Assembly (NCBI GenBank): GCA_035235625.1
Contig: CP141143.1
Coordinates: 40,719,178 to 40,783,177, forward strand
Length of the DNA stretch: 64,000 nt
From: Saururus chinensis
Taxonomy: Eukaryota > Streptophyta > Magnoliopsida > Piperales > Saururaceae
Direction: 5' to 3'
The translations under genes and the position numbers were made by a program. The notes under the pieces are model-generated. The model was given only the letters and a program-made list of their open reading frames with translations. It was not told the origin of the DNA and searched no databases. Below, one piece after another: positions 24,701 through 36,637 of the stretch (positions are counted from its first letter, which is position 1; the number at the start of each line of letters is the position of its first letter).

Positions 24701-27700
24701 GATTTGTCACTATGAATGTAACAAAGTAATGGGAGGTCTATTAAAACTTTAAATGATATAATGATTTGTGCATATTTTTAACGAATTTTTATTTTAGTCG
24801 ATTAAAGCAATATAACTTGAAAAAAAGTGGTCCATTTGGTACATCGTTTAGTGCGTTTAATTCATTCTTTTGAACTTGGCAAATGAGTATGTATTTATTT
24901 AAAATAATTAAACAAATTCCTAGTGAGCTTTGGTTCTTTGTTTTAAATCTAGTTAAGCGAATGAAATCACATAAGTTATGAAAGAGTGGTTATATTGTGG
25001 TATCACTTTGTCTATTTAATTCGTTATTTCAAGCATAACAAATGAATAGGTGGTCTCTATAAACTTTAAATAAAATAATGATTTGTGCACATTCTTTATG
25101 AACTTTGGTTTTAATCGATTAAAAAGTTATAACTTGAAAAAATTTAGTACAATTGGTTCGTTGTTTAGTACATTTGATTTATTCTTATGAATTTAGCAAA
25201 TGAGTTCATATTATTGAAAATAGTTAAATCTACATTCTTACGAGCTTCAATTCTTTAATCTAAATCTATTTAACTGATTTAAATGAACGGTCAAATTGTT
25301 GTATTACTTTATCCATTTAATTCTTTTTTATGAACATAACAAAGGAATAGGATGACCCTTTAAACATTACACAATATAACAATTTTTGCACATTCTTTAC
25401 GAATTTTGGTTTTAATCAATTAAAAGGTTATATAACTTGACCAAAAGTGGTCCAATTGGTTTGTCATTTAGTGCGGTTGATTCTTTCTCGCGAACATCAC
25501 AAATGAGTACGTATTTGTTTAAAACAATTAAATCCACATTCAAGACAAGATGTTGTTCTTTGTTCTTTTGATTCGTAATTATGAACATAACAAATAAATT
25601 GGAGGTCTCTTTATACTTTAAACAATATAAAGATTTATACATATTCTTTAAAACTTCAGTTTTCATAGACTAAATAGATATAACTTGACTGAAAGTGGTC
25701 TAATTGGTTCATTGTTTAGGGCATTTGATTAGTGGTTATGAACTTAGCTAATGAATACATTTTTATTGATAATAATTAATTATACATTTGTGATGAACTT
25801 CGGTTCTTTGTTCTAAAACGAATTAAGAGAATGAAATAATATAAGGAAGAATGACCAAATTGTGCTATTAGTTTGTCCATTTAATTCGTCATTATGAATG
25901 ACACAAATTAATAATGATATATGTGCACATTCTTAATTAACTTTAGTTTTAATCGATTAAAAGGATATAACTTGAAGAAAAGTTGTCTGATTCGTTCGTC
26001 ATTTAGTGCATTTAATTTATTCTTAAGAATATGACAAATGAGTACATATTTTCCTAAAATAATTAAATACAAATTAATGGCGAGCTGTGGTGCTTTGCTC
26101 TAATTCTAGTTAAGCGAATGAAATCACATAAGTTAAGGAATAACATTCTTATTGTGGTATTACTTTGTCCATTTGACTCATTGTTATGAGCATAACAAAT
26201 GAATGAGAGCTCTCTTTAAAATTTAAATAACATAATAATTTTTCACACTCTTAATGAACTTTGGTTTTAATCAATTAAAAATATTAACTTGACAAACTTT
26301 AGTACGATTGGTTCGTCATTTAGTGCATTTGATTCATTCATATGAACTTAGCAAATAAGTTCGTATTTGTTAAAAGTAATTAAATCTACATTTATGATGA
26401 GCCTCAATTCTTTATTCTAAATCTAGTTAACCGAAATAAATTATTTAAGTTAAGAATGAACGGTTAAATTATTTTATCACTTTATCCTTTTAATTCTTTA
26501 TTACGATTGTAACAAATAAATAAGAGGTCTCTTTACATGATATAACAATTTATGCAAATTCTTTACAAATTTTAGTTTTAATTGAATAAAAGGTTATAAC
26601 TTGATGAAATGTGGTCCAATTAGTTCGTTGTTTAGTGCGTTTGATTCATTCTCACGAACTTTGTAAATGAGTACGTATTTTTAAAAAATAATTAAATACA
26701 CATTCAAGAAGAGCTGTTGAGCTTTGTACTAAATCAAGTTAGGTGGCTGAAATAATATAAAGAAGAACGGGCAAATTGTGATATTACTTTGTCCATTTGA
26801 TTCATCATTATGAACATAACAAATGAATGGAAGATCTCCTTATACTTGAAATGATATAACTATTTGTACACATTCTTTATGAACTTTGGTTTTAATAGAT
26901 TAAAATGATATAACTTGACCAAAAGTGGTCTGATTGGTTCAACATTTAGTGCATTCATTAGTTTTTACGAACTTAGCTAATGAGTACATATTTATTTAAA
27001 ATAATTAAATACACATTTGTAACGAGCTTCAGTGCTTCGTTCAAAATCTAGTCAAACAAATGAAATAGTAGAAGGAATAATAGCCAAATTTTGCTATTAC
27101 TTTGTCCATTTGCTTGGCCATTTGAACATAACAAATGAATGGTATGTCTCTTTATACTTTAAACAATATAACTATTTATGAACATTTTTATCTAACTTCA
27201 GTTTTAATCAATCAAATAGATATAAATTGACCAAAAGTGGTCCGATTGGTTCGCCGTTTATTACATTTTATGCATTCCTACAAACTAAGTAAATAAGTAC
27301 GTATTTATTTAAAAAATAAAATACACATTCATAACGAGCTTGTGCACTTTGTTCTAAATCTAGTTAAACAAATGAAATCATATAAGTTAAGAAATAGTGA
27401 TCAAATTATGGTATCACTTTCTCCATTTGATTTGTTATTATAAATGTAATGAATGAATGGGAGAACTCCTTTAATTTTAAACAATATATTGTTTTATGGA
27501 CATTCTTTATGAAATTCGGTTCTTATCGATTAAAAGGATATAACTTGAGCAAAAGGTGTCTAATTGATTCTTCGTTTAGTGCATTTGATGCATTCTTACA
27601 AACTTAGTAAGTGAGTACATATTTATTTAAAACAATTAAATACACATTTGTGAAAAGATTTGGTGCTTTGTTCTAAATCTAGCTAAGTGACTGAAATCAT

Positions 27701-30700
27701 ATAAGTTAAGGAATAATGGTCAAACTATAGCATCACTTTCTCCATTTGATTCATTATTATGAATATAACAAATAATTGAGAGGACTATTTTAATTTTAAA
27801 CAATATAATGATTTGTCCACATTCTTTATGAACTTTGGTTTTAATCGATTATAGGGATATAACTTGACCAAAAACAGTTTGATTGATTCATCATTTAGTG
27901 CATTTGATGCATTCTTACGAACTTAGCTAATGAGTACATATTTATTAAAAATAATTAAATACACATTCGTGACGAACTTTTGTGTTCTGTTCGAAATCTA
28001 ATTAAGCATATGAAATCATATAAGTTATAGATGAACGGTCAAATTATGATATTACTTTGCCCATTTGATTCATCATTACAAACGTAACAAATGATTGACA
28101 AGTCTCTTTTAACTTTAAACGATATAACAATTTGTGCACATTCTTTATAAACTTCGGTTTTAATAAATTAAAAGTACATAACTTGACCAAAATTGGACCA
28201 ATTCGTTTATCATTTATTGCATTTGATTTATTCTAATACACTTAGCAAATGAGTACGTATTTATTCTAAATTAAGTTAAGCGAATGAAATAATATAAGTT
28301 AAGGAAGAAAGGCCAAATTGTGCTATTACTTTCCCTATTTGATTCAAAATTATGAACATAACAAATGGGTGTGAGGCCTCTTTAAACTTTAAACGATATA
28401 ACGATTTGTACACGTTCCTAACAAACTTTGGTTTTGATTGATTAAAAGGGTATAAATTGACCAAAATTGGTCCAATTGGTTCATCATTTAGTGCATTTGA
28501 TGCATTTTTAAGAACTTTGAAAATGAGTACATATTTGATTAAAATAATTAAATATATATTTTGACGAACTTTGGTACTTTGTTATAAATCTAGTTAAGCA
28601 GATGAAACCATATCAGCTAAGGAATAACGACTAAATTGTGATATTACTTATTCCATTTGATTCACCATTACAAATGTAACAAATGAATGGGAGGTCTCTT
28701 TGTACTTTAAAAAAATAACGATTTGTACACATTCTTAACACACTTCAGTTTAATCAATGAAAAAGATTCAACCTCACAAAAATGGTCTTATTAGTTCATC
28801 GTTTGTTGCGTTCGATGCATTCTTACAAACTTACCAATGAGTACATATTTATTAAAAAAAATTAAATCAACATTCGAGATGAGCTTTGGTGCATTGTTCT
28901 AAATCCTATCAAAATAATTAAATCATATAAGTTAAGGAAGAATGGTAAAGTTGTGGTGAATAAATGAGAGGACTTTTTAAACTTTAAATAATATGATGAA
29001 TTATACACATTCTTAAATAACTTCAGTTTTAATCGATTAAAAAGATATAACTTGACCAAAAGTAGTTCGATTAGTTTGTCCTTTAGTGTGTTTAATACAT
29101 TCTTATGAACTTAGCAAATTAGTGCGTATTTATTTTAAATAATTAAATACACATTCTTTTCTATCATTGGTGCTTTGTTGTAAATCTAGCTAAGCAAATG
29201 AAATCGTATAAGTTATGGAAGAATGGTCAAATTGTATTATCACTCTGCCTATTTAAATCATTATTACGAACGTAAAAAATGAATAATAGGTCTCTTTAAA
29301 CTTTAAATGATATAGCAATTTGTGCAAATTCTTATTGAACTTCGGTTTTAACTGATTAAAAGGACAACTTGACCAAATGTGGTCAGATTGGTTCATCATT
29401 TAGTACATTTGATACATTCTTATGAATTTAACAAACAAGTAAATATTTATTTAAAATAATTAAATACCCATTCATAACGAGATTTGGTGCTTTGTTCAAA
29501 ATCTAGTTACGTGATTGAAATCATATAAGTTAAGAAATTGTCAAATTGTGGCATCACTTTGTGATTTATTATTACGAACGTAACAAATGAATAGGAGGTA
29601 TCTTTAAACTTTAAATCATGTAATGATTTGTGGACAATTTTAACAAACTTCAGTCTTAATCGATTAAAAAGATAAAACTTAACCAAAAGTTGTCTGATTC
29701 GTTCGTTGTTTATTCTATTTGATTCATTCTTATGAACTTAGCAAATGAGTACGTATTTATTTAAAATATTTAAATACACATCCGTGACGAGCTTTGGTGC
29801 TATGTTGAAAATCAAGTTAAACAAATGATATCACATAAGGCATGGAAGAATGGTCAAATTGTAATACTACATTGTCAATTTGATTCATTATTATGAACAT
29901 AATAAATGAATGGGAGATCTATTTTAACTTTAATCCATATAAAAATTTATGCATATTCTTAATGATTCAATCTTATGAACTTATCAAATGAGCATGTATT
30001 TATTTAAAATAATTAAATACAATTTGTGATTAGCTTTGGTGCTTTGTTTTTAAATTTAGATAAGCAAATGAAATAATGCAAGTTAAGAAACAAGAGCCAA
30101 ATTGTGCTTTCACTTTATCCATTTAATTCGTCATTACCAACATAACAAATGAATGGGAGGTCTCTTTAAACTTTAAAAGAAATATTCATTTGTGCACATT
30201 CTTAACTAACTTCAGTTTTAATAAAAAAATATAACTTGGCCAAAAGTGATTCGATAGATTCATCCTTTTGTATGTTTGAAAAATTCTTACGAACTTAGCA
30301 AATGAGTACGTATTTATTTAAAATAATTAAATACACATTTGTGACAAGCTTTGGTCCTTTTTTAGAAATCTAGTTAAGTGAAAAGTGGTCAAATTGTAGT
30401 ATCACTTTGTACATTTGATTCATTATTACAAACAGACAAATGAATGGAAGGTCTCTTTAAACATTGAATGATATAGCAGTATGATAACATTCTTAACGTA
30501 CATTGGTTTTAATCAATTGAAAGGAAATAACTTGACCAAAAGTGGTATAAATAATTTACCATTTAGTGCATTTGATTCATTCTAACGAACCTAGCGAATG
30601 AGCATGCATTTAATTAAAATAATTAAATACACATTCGTGACGACCTTTGGTGCTCTATTTTAAATTTAGTTGAGCGAATAAAATCTTATAAGTTAATGGG

Positions 30701-31243
30701 GAACATGCAAATTGTGGTATCACATAGGCAATTTGATTTGTTATTACAGACATAACAAAGAATTAAGATTTCTCTTTAAACTTTAAATGATATAACTATT
30801 TGTGCAATTTCTTAACAAACTTCAGCTTTAATAGATTAAAAGGATATAACTAAAAAAAGTGGTCTGATTAGTTCATAGTTTAGTGTGTTTGATGCATTCT
30901 TATAAACTTACTAAATAACTATTTATTTATTTAAAATAATTAAATACACATTGTGTTATAGCTTTGTGCATTTGATTCAGTATTACAAACGTAATAAATG
31001 AATGTGAGGTCTCTTTAAACTTTAAACATTCTTACCGAATATTAGTATTAATTGATTGAAAGAATATAACTTGATGAAAAGTTGTCTGATTGGTTTGTCA
31101 TTTTGTGGGTTTTATGCATTCTTCAAAACATAGCAAATTTGTATGTATTTATTTAAAACAATTTAACACACATTTGTGACAATCTTTGGTGCTTTATTTT
31201 AAATTTACTTAAGTGAATAAAATCATATAAGTTAAGGAAGAAT
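15752..31243 (+). repeat. 318-bp satellite array, block 3 (main forward array, 15.5 kb)
   Basis: About 48 diverged monomers in uninterrupted tandem. The phrase GGATATAACTTGACC recurs near 18004, 18322, 18640 and 18960, about 318 bp apart. Each monomer contains two related half-units sharing ATTTGATTC, TTACGAAC and CAAATGA. The half-units are about 157-161 bp apart, for example ATTTGATCC at 18531 and ATTTGATTC at 18688. Monomers differ by many substitutions and small indels, so this is not a freshly homogenised array. No genes are seen. Minus-strand frames of 60-97 codons recur because the same monomer segment is AT-rich and stop-poor. Confidence 0.95.
18894..19313 (+). repeat. Recent 210-bp duplication of a shortened satellite monomer
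   Basis: Two nearly identical 210-bp copies (18894-19103 and 19104-19313) both carry TTGGCCAATAGTGGTCTGAT and the unusual CTTATCAAATCCATATG. The junction joins TTCTAAATCT directly to TTAACTTTAAA, omitting about 108 bp of the normal 318-bp monomer. The high identity compared with neighbouring monomers marks a late event. Confidence 0.85.
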
Positions 31244-33035
31244 TGTGACACCTGAGGATTTTCCACACATTTACTTTAAAATTTTACTAGAAATATATTT
31301 CAAAACACGAACGTAAATCAAATTAAACAACAAAATTCAAAATGTGTGAAAACAATTTTAGCAAATTAATTCATCACACGACAAAACCAACATTCTCAGG
31401 CTTGACCCAAAATGATGATATAAATCATCCACCTTACGACCAAAACATCTTACTTGACATCATCAAACTGAGCTCCCCATAGTAGATCACTATTATCGCC
31501 CTCTTACTTAATACCTCACTTATTATGCTTACTTTTCACTTCATAGTATGTACATTATGTGTGTACAATTATGCATGCTCTTACTATCTAATAAATCCCA
31601 TAAGGCTCCAAGCCTAAGTCCATTTACTTACCAAACACTCGACGTATGCTCCAAACCGAACCAAACCAATCTACATCTATTGTCTTCTGTCACACACTAA
31701 CGCATCCACATACACATCCAACTCCATACCAAACACTCTATCACCTTTTACCGTTCATCACCCACACGCACAGTTCACATATGTAACTTACTAATAGACT
31801 CACTAGTCATAACTAACACATACGTATTCTACATACATCAACCATACTTAGCACATGTATTACACATACATCAACTATAGTTACAACTCATATGCATGCC
31901 ATATGTATCTAAACATACCATATAATCATGCTTATATGCACCTCATGAAATCCTAGCATGCTACTACTAATTCAAGCATGCTATCATGAAATTATGAATT
32001 CAAAGCTCCTCTACCTCATAATCATTACGTTTGATGGCAAGCAAACGACGGTGGCGGCATTGGTGGCGGAGTTGGTAGTCAAAACCATTGTTAAGTTGAG
32101 AGAACTGCTATCCCAAGGTTTTAGGAAGCGCCAGAACTATTCGCGGCCAAACAGGGGTGAAACATGTCAATGCGGAAAATCCGCGATTGTAACGCCCGAG
32201 ATTTTTCATACATTTTCCTTAAAATTCACGGAAAATTTTTGCAATATAACATCTGTAAATCAGAGGAAAAATAACGAAATCAAAACCTGATAAAACAGTT
32301 TATAATTTAAAACACTAAACATCCATTTTCCATCTAAAGATTTTCATCATAAAGTCAAACATTGTACGGCCAAAGCAAATATCATCAGGCACTACTCGAA
32401 AACACACGTACGAATAAATTGCTATGATCATAGACTTTAAATACAAATCCCTCCTAGGCATCCCTGAGTGCAAGCCCCATAACAATCCATAGACTAATCC
32501 AAATGAAAGTCCAGAACATAAACATTTTAACGTCTCATCTCTCCCAATACATCGAATCGTGGCACAAATAAACTCGCAGTGAGTCAAGCATATACCTGAG
32601 TCAACGGGAATCAATCCACCGCTGAAACGAGCGTCCATCTCCAGGAGCTCTCCGCATAACCTGCAAAACCTCCCGTACAACGGGGCTAAAAAGTAGGGTA
32701 ATGAGTATTTTCATACCCAGTAGGAAAATACCTAGTAGGGGAATCCAAAACAGTGAACTCACTAAGTTCACAAATACATGCATTCATGCAACTCAAACAT
32801 GAAGCAGAAGCATATCAATATCATGCTCATACGCATACAAACATATCAAAAGCACCATCGTGCCAAAGACATACCAAATGCACCATCGTGCCAAAATCAT
32901 ACCAACAAATTAAACTTACACAAACACCCTTATTCAGGGTCTTACAAAATTACTCGTACCATCGTACGCATACTCATACAACATACGCAAACTTGTACGA
33001 CCTTACTCGTACAGCTTACACAAAGTCACACTTAC

Positions 33036-33235
33036 TGTCTTACTCATACTCATACTCTTACAATCATACTCATACACATACTCTTACAGTTGTACTCATA
33101 CACATACTCTTACAGTTGTACTCATACACACACTCTTACAGTCGTACTCATACTCATACGCTTATAGTCGTGCTCATATTCATACGCTTACAGTCGTGCT
33201 CATACTCATACAGTCGTACTCATAATCGTACACAT
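33036..33235. repeat. 26-bp minisatellite within the giant LTR
   Basis: Units of the type CATACACATACTCTTACAGT repeat about eight times with a period near 26 bp. The inverted copy has the same array at 59638-59790. Short Tyr/Thr/His-rich frames arise from it and are not genes. Confidence 0.85.
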
Positions 33236-33479
33236 ATCAATGACCACTTAAGCTCATTACAACTAATAAGCTTGAGCGGCGAAATGGAAAAGATTGCCAC
33301 TAGGGCAACACCTTAAACTCCGGGGATCAACTAGACGCCATGGACTTTTCCGAAGGTAGGGCACACCAATGCTCATGGGGCACTAGATCAAACAGGTAAG
33401 AGTAGATCTATAATACTACTTACCTGAGCGGGCAAACATAAACACCCACACATAAGGGGTCACACAGTTGCCCACCATA

Positions 33480-33720
33480 ATGGGTCTTATAGTGCCATCG
33501 CCACTCTTGGGCAGAAAACATGCAGTGCCACTTGGGTAGAAACATACAGTGCCACTTGGGCAAAAACGTACAGTGCCACTCTTGGGCGAAAACATACAAC
33601 GCTCTCAACAGAGAATCAAACGTCTGGGCTTATACAGCACGCAGACCAAATTAGAAACATACATCGCTCTCAGCAGAGCATCAGATGTCTGGTGCTCTAT
33701 ACAACACATAAACAACATCC
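33480..33720. repeat. GCCACTTGGGC-type and about 66-bp repeats within the giant LTR
   Basis: Four short units containing CAGTGCCACT and TGGGCAAAAAC (about 27-30 bp) are followed by two units of the type CGCTCTCAACAGAGAATCAA with GTCTGG. The inverted copy carries expanded versions at 55461-55950. Confidence 0.75.
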
Positions 33721-34470
33721 CGCAGGATAAACACCATGGCAAGACATGAAAAATGCTCAGCCGACTCATTAGCGGCCAGCTCAAACACAGAACTTAATCC
33801 ATCGAACTCTCAGATCTCAAACTCACAATGCTATCATTAGTTGTGCTTATATTCAAGTTTGAATTAAGTACATTATGCGGTACAATTATGCCAAACAAAC
33901 TCACAGTCCTTGATTGATCAAACTGAAGCTGAGCCCGATCGAAACCCAAGTTCGTTAAGGCAGCAGACTTCACTTACCTATCCACATCATGGACAAAACT
34001 CATCTTACATCAAACCCTTACAGTCTTACATACTTCGCCATCCATCTTATGGCCAAATCATCTTACACTGACATCCTCAAATGAAGCTCCTCAGAGCCAA
34101 CCCAATTGTCGCCCTCTTACTTATATCTCACTTATTATGCTTACTTTTCACTTCATAATCTGTATGTTATGCTTATACAATTATGCACACTCTTACTATC
34201 TCACAATCGCCCAACATACAATCCAACCCAAACCTATCCATTCTAATCCTTGCCCGTCATACTCATATCCTCTGACATCCGTCATACACTTACACATCCA
34301 TATCCAAATCCAGACAAAACCTCTGTCACCTCTTACTGTCCATTGCCCATACCTCTGCCCACATACACTTACACATACCCATAGCATAGTCATATAGTCA
34401 TCATACATACGTATGTATCACACATACGTATAACATACACATAGGGTCATACATACGTAGCTTACAAACA

Positions 34471-34890
34471 TGCTCACTAGCCATCACTAGCACATGCATA
34501 CATACGTCAAACATACACGCTAGCCATCACTAACACATGCATACATACATCAAACATACACGCTAGCCATCACTAGCACATGCACACACATTCATACATA
34601 CTTCAAACATGCACGCTAGACATCACTAGCACATGCATAATACATGCATACTTCAAACATGCACGCTAGCCATTACTAGCACATGCATAATACATGCATA
34701 CTTCAAACATGCACGCTAGCCATCATTAGCACATGCATAATCCAAACATACTTCAAGCATGCACGCTAGCCATTACTAGCACATGCATAATCCATACATA
34801 CTCCAAACATGCACGCTAGCCATCACTAGCACATGCATACATACGTCAACATACACGCTAGCCATCACTAGCACATACTCAATCAGCATA
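34471..34890. repeat. 42-53-bp minisatellite with GCTAG...CTAGC dyad in the giant LTR
   Basis: Nine or ten units begin GCTAGCCATCACTAGCACAT and end CATGCAC, most of them 50 bp long and some 42-43 bp. The start of each unit is a small inverted repeat (GCTAG-CCATCA-CTAGC) that can fold as a hairpin. The array recurs in the inverted copy at about 54430-54770. Confidence 0.9.
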
Positions 34891-35139
34891 CGGAACTTAC
34901 CAACAAACACGCTACTCATCACTAGCATATACTTACATCCAACATACTTACAGCCAACATGCATGTCATATGCATTTCAACATACCATACAATCATGCTC
35001 CATGTACATCATGCAATCGGATCGTTACTTAACATCCAAAGCATGGAATCATACAATCCTAGCATGCTACTACTTATTCAAAGCATGCTATCATGAATTT
35101 ATGAGTTCAAAGCTCCCCTAGCTTGTAATCATGACGTTC

Positions 35140-36624
35140 AATGGCAAGCACACGACGGTGGCGGCGTCGGTAGCAGAGTTGGCGGTCAAAACTGTTGCCT
35201 GGCTGAGAGAGCTGCTGTCTTAAGGATTTTAGGAAGCACCGGAACTAGTCACGGCCAAATGGGGTGTCAGAAGTCAATGCGGCAAAACCCGTGATCCACG
35301 GTGGCACACTAGGGCGGCTGGGAGAAATATCATGCCAACATATGTGGCGGTGCGACCAGAAGTCGATGGTGTACTCACTGAAGATGGGCCGGTGGCTAAG
35401 ACGTGCTCAACTGGCCACAATACGTCGAAATCGGCTATGGACAGCACCCAACGGCAATGATTTCGGTCAACAAAGGCCCACATAAGGGCGGAGAGCGTGG
35501 GGCCACGCTCGAGGATAGAGGAGGGCTATGTGTTAACTCCACTCGGTGGCAAAGCCAACCGATGGTCAGGCGGCGCGAATGCGGCGCCTAAACCCAAAAG
35601 CACATGCATGGCCACATGCACACGCGACCCAAAGGGGTGGGGGAGAGGGCTGAAAGGAGGTGACCCAAGGCCCACAAAAGCCAACAGGGCCAAGGTCCTA
35701 GCTGTGGCCAATCAAAGCGGCGACATCGCCGATAGCCACCCACAACCAAAACCCATGGTGCGGGCGGCTATGCATCTCGCACGGTATAGGGCAAATGGCA
35801 AGTGGCCCATTTTAAGCGAAAGAATAATCGGGCCAAGTGGGGCTAACCCTCACTGTCGCCGATCTGGGGCAAAGCCCATAATGCCAAATGACCCGAAACG
35901 CACCCAAGGCATCTAATTGGGCAGAGCAAGGCAATAGGGGAAAGGCGGGGTCAAAAATGGCAAACTCCTACCGACACCGGGTCGAGGTCGGCTGGACGGA
36001 GTCCTACCAGTGACCGGACGATGATCGGAAACACACCGGCATCCAAAAAATCCCATGGACAATGAGATGGAAATAAAAATAAAGCCCGACCAAAGTGTCG
36101 GTAGCTCACCAAGGAGCGAAGAAAGCATGGCGGCGGCTCTAGCCAGCGCCTATGGGTTCCTAGCGGCCAACTAAACATAAGTCTAGTTGAGAGTGGCCGC
36201 AAACGATGTCAAAATCATACACCCACAGTTCAAAAATGGGAATGGAGAGAAAAACCCGAAAAAAAGGTTCGGTACCTCGTGGAGGAGCGAAGAGGCCGTG
36301 GCGGCAATCATAGCTGGTACCTATGGACTCGTGGCGGTGAGGCAAAGCAGATCGTGATAAGAACCACCAGAATTTGACGACAGAGGAGGGAAAACGGGGT
36401 GACCGGCAATGGGCTCGGGTTTCTCTCCCAACTCATTGGACGTCTGGAAAAAGTTTATGGGCGTCGAAAAGTTACTGGAATTTGATCTTCTGATTGATAC
36501 TTATAATCTTTTCAATTTTTATATCCATGTCCCTAATGTGCGTTAACCTCCCAGTTAAATGTTGTAGCTCCAAAATTTGCGCCATAAGCGTGCAGCGAGG
36601 CCTGCAGCTCTACGGGTAAAAATA
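35140..36624. other. GC-rich non-coding part of the nested giant LTR
   Basis: After the AT-rich minisatellite half, the element becomes GC-rich and CpG-containing. Open frames of up to 139 codons occur on both strands, but the other copies do not keep the same frames, so none is supported as a gene. Near 36130 and 36301 a segment of about 40 bp (GTGGCGGC...TATGG) is duplicated about 171 bp apart. The same duplication is seen in the inverted copy near 52992 and 53163. Confidence 0.6.
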
Positions 36625-36625
36625 T

Positions 36626-36637
36626 GGGGGGGGGGGG
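36626..36637. repeat. G homopolymer run (12 G)
   Basis: Twelve consecutive G in the nested giant LTR. The equivalent place in the inverted copy has only CCCC. The length may be a real expansion or a base-calling uncertainty. Confidence 0.7.

Noticed and set aside
18150-30000. Recurring minus-strand frames of about 60-97 codons with similar peptides (VKLYPFNRLK..., TNQMDKVI...)
   Set aside because: They are the same segment of the satellite monomer translated. The monomer length (318) is a multiple of three, so frames repeat, but starts and stops vary, differences are not concentrated at third positions by eye, and no protein family is recognised.
32753-33316. A 187-codon Tyr/Thr/His-rich frame
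   Set aside because: Generated by the 26-bp minisatellite in the giant LTR.
35497-35916. A 139-codon frame in GC-rich sequence
   Set aside because: Lies in the non-coding GC-rich half of the giant LTR; the other copies do not keep the frame.
36626-36637. Run of 12 G as a functional signal
   Set aside because: The equivalent site in the related copy is CCCC only; slippage or a sequencing uncertainty explains it better.
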